DNA of 12,860 nt from Actinomycetota bacterium (lineage in GTDB: Bacteria; Actinomycetota; Acidimicrobiia; Acidimicrobiales; Ilumatobacteraceae): NCBI GenBank assembly GCA_005800965.1, contig SYEA01000040.1, positions 1 through 12,860 on the forward strand, given 5' to 3'. The notes under the pieces were generated by a model. That model worked only from the letters and a program-made list of their open reading frames with translations. It was not told where the DNA came from and did no database searches. This document shows, one piece after another, positions 1 through 7,396 of the stretch. Made by a program: the position numbers and the translations under genes. The number at the start of each line of letters is the position of its first letter. Positions within the stretch are counted from its first letter, which is position 1.

Positions 1-1159
1 CAAGAGCTGGCGCGTACGAAAACAACCCACCCAGCGACGAGATTTCACCACTGCGGGTTTTGCCCGAAACCGCAAGAATCACGGCGAACATACCCAAGTT
101 TGTGGCTGCATACACAATGAGATACACCACCACTGCCCGTAACGCTGCTTCGCCGGCGGCACCGCCAGCCACGGCGAGTGGCATCAGAACGAAACCGCCC
201 TGGCTCACCGACGAATAGGCGATCATGCGCACCAAGTTGGTCTGGCGTAGGGCGAATATGTTGCCAGCAGTCATGGTGAGTGCCGAAAGCCCCCAGATAA
301 ACGGCTGCCACACGTCGCGCCCCTCAGGAAACGCAGTGAGCACCAACACCACCAGTGCCACGAACCCAGCTGCTTTGCTCGCCACCGACAAAAACGCCGT
401 TACTGGTGTCGGGGCACCTTCGTAGGTGTCGGGCGCCCAGGTGTGAAACGGCACTGCTGACACCTTGAACGCAAACCCAACTATCACGAAGACGACGGCG
501 AGTGCCTGCACAGCGCCGAACGCACCGTCTAGGTCAATCGACTTGCCGATGTCAACGAGCAGTGTGGAGTTGGCGACGCCGTACAACAACGACATGCCAT
601 ACAACATCACCGCCGAGGCGAATACACCGAGCAAGAAATACTTCACACCAGCTTCATTGCTCTTCAAGTCGCGCTTGCGCCAAGCCGCCAACATGTACGC
701 CGGAATCGAGAGGAACTCCAGCGCTACGAACACCGACACCAAGTCGCGTGCCGAGGCCATCATCACCATGCCCAACAAACTGGAGAGCAAGAGGAACCAA
801 TATTCACCCCGCCAGTAGTCGCCTTCTTCGATGTGCGATGATGACAACAGAACGATTACATAGCCCGCCAACAAAAACAGTGCCTTTACTACCAGGCTGA
901 ATTCGTCGACCACATATCGGCCGTCGAACATGGAGCGCACCGAGTTGTCATGCACGGCCAACGTGAGCACGGGTACAACGGCACCGAGCAGTGAAAAGCC
1001 CGTGAGTACCGACAACAACCACTTGTTGCGCTCGGTGGTGAACAAATCCACCAGCAACACCACCGTCAAACCAACAGCCAACACGATCTCCGGCGCAAGC
1101 GCGTGATAATCGATTGTTGGCGCCGTCCATGGCGCGGCAACTGTGGTCAGAAGTGTCAC
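1..1159 (-). CDS. nuoN: NADH-quinone oxidoreductase subunit N (partial, C-terminus beyond left edge)
   Basis: Antiporter-like membrane subunit of the complex I P module, which moves protons across the cytoplasmic membrane. The frame is open from a GTG at 1159 to the left edge, giving 386 residues of a family usually 470-520 long, so the last transmembrane helices are missing. Family marks are visible: the TM5 glutamate in VALEFLSIPAYM (E148), the channel lysine in FAFKVSAVPFHTW (K232), a second lysine in SVASKAAGF (K262), and the stretch YAATNLGMF. The GTG start lies 3 bases after the nuoM stop, with a G-rich run in the nuoM end serving as a possible ribosome site. An in-sequence ATG slightly downstream is out of frame. 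It is the last visible gene of the nuo operon. I see no frameshift. Identity is firm; the exact start is less so. Confidence 0.95.
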   Translation of the reverse strand, partial: MTLLTTVAAPWTAPTIDYHALAPEIVLAVGLTVVLLVDLFTTERNKWLLSVLTGFSLLGAVVPVLTLAVHDNSVRSMFDGRYVVDEFSLVVKALFLLAGYVIVLLSSSHIEEGDYWRGEYWFLLLSSLLGMVMMASARDLVSVFVALEFLSIPAYMLAAWRKRDLKSNEAGVKYFLLGVFASAVMLYGMSLLYGVANSTLLVDIGKSIDLDGAFGAVQALAVVFVIVGFAFKVSAVPFHTWAPDTYEGAPTPVTAFLSVASKAAGFVALVVLVLTAFPEGRDVWQPFIWGLSALTMTAGNIFALRQTNLVRMIAYSSVSQGGFVLMPLAVAGGAAGEAALRAVVVYLIVYAATNLGMFAVILAVSGKTRSGEISSLGGLFSYAPAL

Positions 1160-1162
1160 GCG

Positions 1163-2686
1163 TCAGCCCCCGAACGCCCGCAAGGTCTCTTGCACTGCTG
1201 GGTCGATGACGCTGAACAGCAAGTTGGGAACCACACCCAGCACCACGATGGCAATCAGCATCGGCAGCCACGCCACCCACTCGTAAGTATTCACGTCGTG
1301 CATCTCGTGATGATCGTCGCCCTTGGGTGTGCCGAATGCAGTGCGTTGGTACAGCCACAAGAGATACGCAGCAGCCAGCACGGTGCCAAGTGCCGCAATC
1401 ACCATGTAGGTGCGGTACACGGTCACATTCAAACCCGCAGCCGGGTTGTACGCCGAAAGGATTGCCGGGAACTCACCCCAAAATCCTGCGAGACCAGGCA
1501 AACCCAAAGATGCCATAGCGCATAGGCCAAGAATCCAACCAAGGCGTGGCACCTGAGTGAGCATGCCGCCCAGTTTGCTGATCTCCAGCGTGTGATAGCG
1601 CTCTTTGACGCTGCCCGCAATGAAGAACAACATGCCAGTGATCAAACCGTGGGCCACCATGCCAAACACCGCTGCATTCACACCGAAGGGTGTGAGTGTC
1701 GAGATTCCCAACATCACAAAACCCATGTGCGCAACTGACGAAAATGCAATCAGGCGCTTCATGTCGGTCTGTGCCAAGCAGCCGAACGCACCGTAGATGA
1801 TGCCGATGACTGCCAGACCACCAATCCACGGTGCCCACTCGATGGCTGCGTCGGGCAACATCGGAATTGCAATGCGCACGAACCCGTAGGTACCGAGCTT
1901 CAGCAAAATCGCCGCCAAAATTACCGAGCCCTGGGTTGGTGCCTGTGTATGGGCATCGGGCAACCAGGTATGGAAGGGAAACATCGGCACTTTCACGGCG
2001 AAGCCCACGAACATTCCGGCGAAGATCCAAACTTGGGCGTTCTTGGCGATTCCGGCACCGTTTTCGACAAGGTATGGAATCGCAAAGCTCTCAGCGCCAG
2101 TTTTGAAGAACATCGCGAGGAAGGCAACGAGCATGAGTGCCGAGCCGAACATGGTGTACAAAAAGAACTTCAGCGAGGCGTACTGACGATTCTCGCCGCC
2201 CCAGACGCCAATCATGAAATACATCGGTAGCAACACAATTTCAAAGAACACAAAGAACAAGATGAGATCTTGGGCGATGAATGTGCCTGCCATACCCGTT
2301 TGCAAAATCAGCATCAACGAAAAGAAGGCTTTCGGGTTGCCTGGTGATGGGATGTGATCGAGGCTGTAGATCACCACGAGCAGCGTGACCACCATGCTCA
2401 ACAAATACAACGGGAGGCTGATGCCATCCAAGCCGATGTAGTAGGTGCTCTTGATAACGGGAATCCACTCGGTTTGGGCAACGAACTGCATCGAGCCCGC
2501 CTGGCCAAAATCAAAACTGAACAACGTGAATGCACCGACGGCAACGGTGGCGATGGAAGTAACGAGTGCAACTATTTTGATGGCTGCTTCGTTGGCTTTT
2601 GGCGTGACAAGTAAGACGAGCACGCCAAGCATCGGCAGGAAAGTGCCGACGCTGAGCACCCAGTTGTCGTCGTTGATCATCTGCAT
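1163..2686 (-). CDS. nuoM: NADH-quinone oxidoreductase subunit M
   Basis: Second antiporter-like proton-pumping subunit of complex I, 507 residues, the normal length, with about 14 hydrophobic helices. Key residues expected for the family are present: E149 in FFEIVLLPMYFMIG, K232 in AVKVPMFPFHTWLPDAH, K263 in LLKLGTYGF, and the discontinuous-helix region with AQTDMKRLIAFSSVAHMG. A short acidic/His patch (DDHHEMHD) near residue 460 sits in a loop before the last helices. The ATG at 2686 is preceded by GGGAG with an 8-base spacer; a second ATG two codons in is possible. It follows nuoL by 22 bases and precedes nuoN by 3 bases. Nothing unusual otherwise. Confidence 0.97.
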   Translation of the reverse strand: MQMINDDNWVLSVGTFLPMLGVLVLLVTPKANEAAIKIVALVTSIATVAVGAFTLFSFDFGQAGSMQFVAQTEWIPVIKSTYYIGLDGISLPLYLLSMVVTLLVVIYSLDHIPSPGNPKAFFSLMLILQTGMAGTFIAQDLILFFVFFEIVLLPMYFMIGVWGGENRQYASLKFFLYTMFGSALMLVAFLAMFFKTGAESFAIPYLVENGAGIAKNAQVWIFAGMFVGFAVKVPMFPFHTWLPDAHTQAPTQGSVILAAILLKLGTYGFVRIAIPMLPDAAIEWAPWIGGLAVIGIIYGAFGCLAQTDMKRLIAFSSVAHMGFVMLGISTLTPFGVNAAVFGMVAHGLITGMLFFIAGSVKERYHTLEISKLGGMLTQVPRLGWILGLCAMASLGLPGLAGFWGEFPAILSAYNPAAGLNVTVYRTYMVIAALGTVLAAAYLLWLYQRTAFGTPKGDDHHEMHDVNTYEWVAWLPMLIAIVVLGVVPNLLFSVIDPAVQETLRAFGG

Positions 2687-2694
2687 GGTGTTAT

Positions 2695-2699
2695 CTCCC
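2695..2699 (-). promoter_or_regulatory. Ribosome binding site of nuoM
   Basis: GGGAG on the minus strand lies 8 bases before the ATG at 2686, inside the 22-base nuoL-nuoM gap. It is one of the clearest Shine-Dalgarno sequences in the operon and decides the first ATG over the one two codons later. Confidence 0.6.
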
Positions 2700-2708
2700 G
2701 TTGTGTAA

Positions 2709-5021
2709 TCAGGTATTGAGAATGACGAAGACGAGTGCGACTACTGCGGCGGTTGCAAACAACAACGCGCCGTAGTGACCGACTCGACCGGATTGGATTG
2801 GTTGCACGGTGGTGCCTGCCGACTGGGCAAGTTCTCCCGAAGCATTCACAGCACCGTCGACGACTCGCTGATCGATATCGCGGTACACCACGAGAGCCAC
2901 GACGCGCGCTACGCGAGCGATGCCGTGCAAGATACCGTCAAGCACCTTTTGGTTGAACCAATACGCACCCTGCGCCATCGGCCCCACTACTGCGCGCACC
3001 ACGCCACGCTCATACAAATCATCCAAATAATATTTGTTGGCCAACAGTCGATAGCCGGCGCGTGCCACACCGTTGCGCTGGGTGAGCCCTACCAATCGCG
3101 GGTCGCGTCGACCATAGAACGCAGCACTCAGCAGCCAGCTGATGGCGATGCCGGCAAACACGAGTGCGAGCGACAGCAACGCCTTTGACCACTTGAACTT
3201 GGCGTGATTCACCTGTGGTGCGTAACAGATGCCATCCACCGGAGTCTCTTTGCCACAAGGCGAGTCGCCATACCCGGACTCGGCTTCAGGCAGTGACAAT
3301 ACGAGTGCTGCCCCAGGGCCACCTGCGGACGGTTGGACAACGACCACTGCGCGGGGCTCGACCCACTTCTTCATGTATTCCCACGACTCGCCGAATGGCG
3401 TGGCGTTGAACAGCCCGGAAAAAATTGCCAGCACCGCAAGAATGGCGATTGGTGCGGTGATCAAAATGCCTGACTCATGCGGTGAGTCGTGTTTGGTGTC
3501 GTGCGTGTCGTGAGAACTATGTGCATCATGCGCACCGTGCATGTCGTGTGCATCGTGCGTGTCGTGCTCACCTGCCGATGCGCCACGGGCCTGGCCGAAA
3601 AATGTGAGGTACGTTGCTCGTGTCATGTATGCCGCGGTGAGGAATGCGCCACCAAGACCAACGACCATGAAGAACGTGTAGCCGTTGGCACCGACATTGT
3701 CGATGATTTCGTCTTTGGAGAAAAAGCCCGAGAACGGAAACACACCACACAGAGCCAGCGTCGACACCGTCCACGAAGCAAAGGTGATGGGCATGTGCTT
3801 GCGCAACCCGCCCATGTCTTTTTTCATGTCAAATGAATGGTGTGACGCACTATGGCTGATTGAGCCCGCACACAAGAACAAACACGCCTTGAAAAACGCG
3901 TGAGTGAAGATGTGAAACACCGCAGGCAACCACGCACCGGCGCCGAGACCCAACATCATGTAACCAAGTTGACTGACCGTGCTGTAGGCCAACACTCGTT
4001 TGATGTCGGTCTGCACAAATGCCAATGCTGCGGCAATCACGATCGTGATGGCGGCAATCACCATGATCACGTTGGATGACGGGCCGAGAATGTCAAGCCC
4101 GGTGAAAAACACCGGATACAAACGAGCAACAAGGAACACTCCGGCCACCACCATCGTGGAGGAATGCAACAGCGAGCTCACCGGTGTGGGGCCAGCCATT
4201 GCGTCAGGCAGCCAGGTGTGCAGCGGAAACTGGCCGCTCTTGCCGATCGCGGCGATGAACAAAGCGAACGCAGCCACCAAAATGACCGTCGAGTTTGGTT
4301 CACCCGATAGCGCCCAAGCAGAAATGCCGCGAATAGAGAACCCCGACAGACCAAGGTTCGTGGTGGTCCAGTCGTTGGCAGCGAAGAACAGCATGCTGAT
4401 GCCCACCAGCAGGCCAACGTCTCCGGTGCGTACCGTGAAAAATGCCTTCAGTGCAGCGCGACTATTGGCGCCGTCTTCCCACCAGTGGCCAATGAGCATG
4501 AATGAACATAGGCCCATGATTTCCCAACCGAGCAAGAACAAAATCATGTCTTCGGCAATCACCATGGCCAACATGCCCGCTGAGAACAACGTGAGCGCAG
4601 CAAAAAAGTGGGTGTAGCGCCGATCGCCACGCAGGTATTCCAACGAATAGATCTGCACGAGGGTGGAAATGAACGCCACGACGAAGAGCACCACCACGGT
4701 GAGCCCATCAATGTGCTGGCCAATGGTGAACTGCATTCCGCCTGCCTGCCACCACGTCCAGGTGCGCACCACTGGGGCCACAAACTGCTCTTCATTGGCT
4801 GCACCAACCCGTTGAATCCACTGCCAAGCCGCGCCGCTTGCCAACACCAGACTGACGAGCATCGACAACACACCGATTTCGCTGCCCTTCTTCGGGAGGC
4901 GCTTGCCAATCAGCACGATGAGTGCAAACCCAATGGTGGGCACCACCGGTGCGAGCCAGGCGTTTTCGAGGAACCACCCACCGCGCAATGGGGCCAGCAC
5001 TTCAGACGCAGCAAACATCAT
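2709..5021 (-). CDS. nuoL: NADH-quinone oxidoreductase subunit L (long, with His-rich and Cys-containing insertions)
   Basis: Distal antiporter-like subunit of complex I, carrying the long lateral helix in its C-terminal part. Family residues seen: E167 in GWEIMGLCSFMLIG, R198/D201 in the RTGDVG stretch, K261 in GKSGQFPLHTWLPDAM, H286 in LLHSSTM, TDIKRVLAYSTVSQLGYM, and K378 in THAFFKACLF. At 770 residues it is longer than the usual 600-660. Extra length sits in two places: a His/Asp-rich segment (residues 485-516, His every third residue) before the helix starting near 518, and a hydrophilic loop at about 555-612 with C589 and C599. The distal lateral-helix and anchor part follows (about 650-770). 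The ATG start overlaps the nuoK TGA by one base (TGATG), typical of coupled translation. The reading frame is intact throughout. Confidence 0.97.
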   Translation of the reverse strand: MMFAASEVLAPLRGGWFLENAWLAPVVPTIGFALIVLIGKRLPKKGSEIGVLSMLVSLVLASGAAWQWIQRVGAANEEQFVAPVVRTWTWWQAGGMQFTIGQHIDGLTVVVLFVVAFISTLVQIYSLEYLRGDRRYTHFFAALTLFSAGMLAMVIAEDMILFLLGWEIMGLCSFMLIGHWWEDGANSRAALKAFFTVRTGDVGLLVGISMLFFAANDWTTTNLGLSGFSIRGISAWALSGEPNSTVILVAAFALFIAAIGKSGQFPLHTWLPDAMAGPTPVSSLLHSSTMVVAGVFLVARLYPVFFTGLDILGPSSNVIMVIAAITIVIAAALAFVQTDIKRVLAYSTVSQLGYMMLGLGAGAWLPAVFHIFTHAFFKACLFLCAGSISHSASHHSFDMKKDMGGLRKHMPITFASWTVSTLALCGVFPFSGFFSKDEIIDNVGANGYTFFMVVGLGGAFLTAAYMTRATYLTFFGQARGASAGEHDTHDAHDMHGAHDAHSSHDTHDTKHDSPHESGILITAPIAILAVLAIFSGLFNATPFGESWEYMKKWVEPRAVVVVQPSAGGPGAALVLSLPEAESGYGDSPCGKETPVDGICYAPQVNHAKFKWSKALLSLALVFAGIAISWLLSAAFYGRRDPRLVGLTQRNGVARAGYRLLANKYYLDDLYERGVVRAVVGPMAQGAYWFNQKVLDGILHGIARVARVVALVVYRDIDQRVVDGAVNASGELAQSAGTTVQPIQSGRVGHYGALLFATAAVVALVFVILNT
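3501..3566 (-). repeat. Coding triplet repeat: His at every third residue within NuoL
   Basis: NuoL residues 486-507 place His at 486, 489, 492, 495, 498, 501, 504 and 507, an exact three-residue period with Asp, Ala, Thr, Ser, Met or Gly between. Two more His follow at 511 and 515. At DNA level this is a degenerate 9-base periodic GTG-rich tract on the plus strand. It is coding low-complexity sequence in frame with nuoL, not a separate element. Confidence 0.85.
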
Positions 5022-5320
5022 CAGCCCCGCATCTCGCTGAGTTCATCCAAACCGATACTGCGGCGATTGCGATAAATGAGGAGCACCATCGCCAGACCAA
5101 CGCCGACTTCGGCAGCAGCAACTGCGATGATGTACAACGCAAAGGTGTGACCATCTGCAGAGCCATTACGCAATGCAAACGCCAGCAGGTTGATGTTCAC
5201 CGAATTAAGAATGAGTTCGATTGACATAAGCACCAGCACTGCATTCTTGCGAGCAATGACGCCATAGACGCCGATGCAAAACAAGATTGCCCCGAGTATC
5301 AGGAACTGGCTGATCAACAT
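5021..5320 (-). CDS. nuoK: NADH-quinone oxidoreductase subunit K
   Basis: Small three-helix membrane subunit of complex I that contributes to the proton path between the quinone module and the antiporters. It has 99 residues, the normal length of about 100. The two buried glutamates are seen: E35 in SIELILNSVNINLL and E71 in AVAAAEVGVGLA. The ATG at 5320 has a GGGAAG sequence about 6 bases upstream and lies 17 bases after the nuoJ stop. The stop codon shares one base with the nuoL start. Identity is clear from sequence and position. Confidence 0.97.
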   Translation of the reverse strand: MLISQFLILGAILFCIGVYGVIARKNAVLVLMSIELILNSVNINLLAFALRNGSADGHTFALYIIAVAAAEVGVGLAMVLLIYRNRRSIGLDELSEMRG

Positions 5321-5337
5321 GCGCTGCTTCCCATCGT

Positions 5338-5850
5338 CTAGTCCTTGCGGGCCAGCACGATGGCCCCGATGATTGCTGCGAGTAGGACAAACGACAACGC
5401 CCAGAAGGGCAGTAAATATGGCCCGAATATTTGATCCGATATCTCGGGCACACCGATGAGTCGGGGTTCGCCCGGCAACTCTTCGTCACCGAACGACGAC
5501 ACGATTGCAATCGCCATCGCAGCGAATAGCAGGCCTGCAACCGGGATCCCGAGCAAGCGATAGGAGTTGTTGAGGTCGCGTTCGGTGCCGATGCGCGCAC
5601 GCGTGAGCATGGTGCCGAACAAAAACAACACCATGACTGCACCGATGTACACCAGCACCTGAGTGACGGCAACAAACTCGGCAGCAAGCAGCACATACTG
5701 CGCGGCGGCGCCGCTCAGCACCACTACAAGCCAGAGCGCCGCGTGCACCACGTTGCTGGTGGTCACCACGCGTAGGGCGGCCACGATCATCAGCAGCGAA
5801 ATCACGGCGAACCCGATGTTTTGGGCGGTGAACAACTCCACGGCGATCAC
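5338..5850 (-). CDS. nuoJ: NADH-quinone oxidoreductase subunit J
   Basis: Membrane subunit of complex I with about five helices; its third helix normally carries the pi-bulge involved in coupling quinone reduction to proton pumping. That region is recognisable here as EFVAVTQVLVYIGAVMVLF (residues 58-76) with Y68 and G70. The GTG at 5850 gives 170 residues, a usual length, and begins 4 bases after the nuoI stop. A longer open frame with ATG at 6012 exists but would overlap nuoI by over 150 bases and adds a non-membrane, Arg/Ser-rich leader unlike NuoJ, so I rejected it. A second GTG at 5841 is also possible. A soluble loop (about 115-140) precedes the last helix. Confidence 0.93.
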   Translation of the reverse strand: MIAVELFTAQNIGFAVISLLMIVAALRVVTTSNVVHAALWLVVVLSGAAAQYVLLAAEFVAVTQVLVYIGAVMVLFLFGTMLTRARIGTERDLNNSYRLLGIPVAGLLFAAMAIAIVSSFGDEELPGEPRLIGVPEISDQIFGPYLLPFWALSFVLLAAIIGAIVLARKD

Positions 5851-5854
5851 TGCG

Positions 5855-6340
5855 TTACTTCTTTTTCTCGGCGCCGGCTTCGAGTTCTGGTGCTTCGGGA
5901 ACGGTCTCCATCCACTCCCCAAGTTTTGCTTTGTCGTGCAGCAAATCAGCAATGCGCGGCTCGCAATATTCGTATTCGGGGCTCCAAAAGAGGGCATCAA
6001 ACGGGCAGACATCCACGCAGATGCCGCAGTACATGCATAAGGCGTAATCGATGTCGAAACGGTCCAGCATGTTGACTTGTCGTTCCTTGCCGCCTTCGCG
6101 ACGTGGCGGGGCGAGTTCTTTGTGTCCTTCTATATAGATGCACCAGTCGGGGCACGACCGGGCACACAACATGCACGAGGTGCAGTTGTCTTCGTGCAGC
6201 GCAATGACCCCGCGCGCTCGTGTTGGCGGTGCTTCTTTCTCGTGCGGATACTGCACCGTGTTGGCGCCTTTGGTGACGGTTTCAAACAGCGTGCCGAGCG
6301 TGACACCGAGACCTTTGACTAGACCTGGAACCTTGGGCAT
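5855..6340 (-). CDS. nuoI: NADH-quinone oxidoreductase subunit I (2x[4Fe-4S] ferredoxin-type)
   Basis: Peripheral iron-sulfur subunit that passes electrons through clusters N6a and N6b towards N2 in NuoB. It has 161 residues with two ferredoxin motifs. The first is C53, C56, C59, C63 (CTSCMLCARSCP), with an extra Cys at 67. The second is C102, C105, C108, C112 (CMYCGICVDVCP). The usual pattern is that the last Cys of each motif ligates the other cluster. The C-terminus is acidic and then ends in three Lys. The ATG at 6340 abuts the nuoH TAA with no gap. Because no NuoEFG genes are in the operon, NuoI is the most upstream cluster-bearing subunit encoded here, so it is a candidate entry point if a ferredoxin-like donor is used; that last point is inference. 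Confidence 0.96.
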   Translation of the reverse strand: MPKVPGLVKGLGVTLGTLFETVTKGANTVQYPHEKEAPPTRARGVIALHEDNCTSCMLCARSCPDWCIYIEGHKELAPPRREGGKERQVNMLDRFDIDYALCMYCGICVDVCPFDALFWSPEYEYCEPRIADLLHDKAKLGEWMETVPEAPELEAGAEKKK

Positions 6341-7396
6341 TTACATCACCACCTTAAAGATCGACGTGATTGCGATGTTGCCAAGCGACACGGGAATAAG
6401 CACCTTCCACGCGAAGCGCTGCAACTGATCCTCACGAAAACGCGGCGAGCTAAAACGCACCCACATGATGATGAACACAATCAGCATCATCTTGGTGAAC
6501 ATGATGAGTGGCCCGACGAAATTCATCCAATTGGCAACCGAGTCGATGTCTGACCAGCCGAACCAGGCAAACGGCACTCCCCAACCACCCAAAAACAACA
6601 CTGACGTAATCATCGCAAACACGCCGGCGGTGGCGAACTCACCAATGAAGAACATGAGGAAGCGAAACCCGGAATATTCGGTCATGTACCCGGACACCAA
6701 TTCACTTTCGGCAATCGGCATGTCGAATGGGGCCTGGGTGAGTTCAGCCTGAATGGCGATCATGAAAATGATGAAGCCGACGAACTGGGTGAGCACGTAG
6801 GGGTTGCCCAAGCCACTGAAGCCAAAAATCTCACCCGAGTTTTGGGCAACCACGATTTTCTGCAAATTCATCGTTTCGGCCTGAATCACCACACCGATAA
6901 CGGCAAGCACCATTGGCAGCTCGTAGGCAATCAATTGTCCGGCAGCGCGCAAACCACCGAGCAGTGAATACTTGTTGGCGCTTGCCCAACCTGCCATCAA
7001 AATGCCGAGCACGGACAGCGACGACACCGCGAGTGCATAGAAAATACCGACTTCAAAATTGGTGAACCAGGCATCGGGCCCGAACGGCACCACGGCCACC
7101 AACAAAAACGTGCTGGCCAAAACCACGATGGGGGCCATCCTGAAAATACGCGGGTCAGCACGCTGGGGGATGATGTCTTCTTTCTGCAACCACTTGCCAA
7201 CTTCGGCAACCAACTGCAGCGAGCCGTACGGGCCTGCCTCCATTGGGCCGAGTCGGCTCTGCATGAACGACATCATCTTGAACAAAAACACATAGACAAT
7301 CGTTCCCGCCGGCAACAACACCGCAACAATGCCGCCGAGCACGCGCAACAGCGACTGGCCCCAATACGGCACTTCAACTGCCAACAGACTCATCAT
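6341..7396 (-). CDS. nuoH: NADH-quinone oxidoreductase subunit H
   Basis: Membrane subunit that forms the quinone chamber entrance and the first half-channel of complex I. It has 351 residues and about eight helices. The signature loop is visible at about residues 47-75: RLGPMEAGPYGSLQLVAEVG followed by KWLQKEDIIP. The family more often has GPN and AD where this has GPM and AE. The acidic cluster around FDMPIAESELVSGYMTEYSG, which lines the E-channel, is intact. Two adjacent ATG codons (7396 and 7393) both overlap the nuoD stop; I took the first, giving an ATGA overlap. A frame extending to 7477 would intrude into nuoD and was not used. In canonical operons nuoG would precede it; here nuoD does. 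Confidence 0.96.
   Translation of the reverse strand: MMSLLAVEVPYWGQSLLRVLGGIVAVLLPAGTIVYVFLFKMMSFMQSRLGPMEAGPYGSLQLVAEVGKWLQKEDIIPQRADPRIFRMAPIVVLASTFLLVAVVPFGPDAWFTNFEVGIFYALAVSSLSVLGILMAGWASANKYSLLGGLRAAGQLIAYELPMVLAVIGVVIQAETMNLQKIVVAQNSGEIFGFSGLGNPYVLTQFVGFIIFMIAIQAELTQAPFDMPIAESELVSGYMTEYSGFRFLMFFIGEFATAGVFAMITSVLFLGGWGVPFAWFGWSDIDSVANWMNFVGPLIMFTKMMLIVFIIMWVRFSSPRFREDQLQRFAWKVLIPVSLGNIAITSIFKVVM

Noticed and set aside
465..818. Long plus-strand open frames opposite the nuo genes (for example 465-818 and 4000-4617)
   Set aside because: Their translations are Arg/Ala/Thr/Met-rich or otherwise featureless and lie antisense to clearly conserved nuo genes; they are shadows of the coding strand.
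3476..3575. GTG-rich repetitive DNA that looks like a short direct-repeat array or CRISPR
   Set aside because: Units are only 9 bases, degenerate and continuous with no spacers; they are explained by the His repeat coded in nuoL.
5851..6012. A longer NuoJ reading frame beginning at an ATG at 6012
   Set aside because: It runs through the end of nuoI in another frame and adds a polar leader unlike NuoJ; the GTG at 5850 gives the normal length and spacing.
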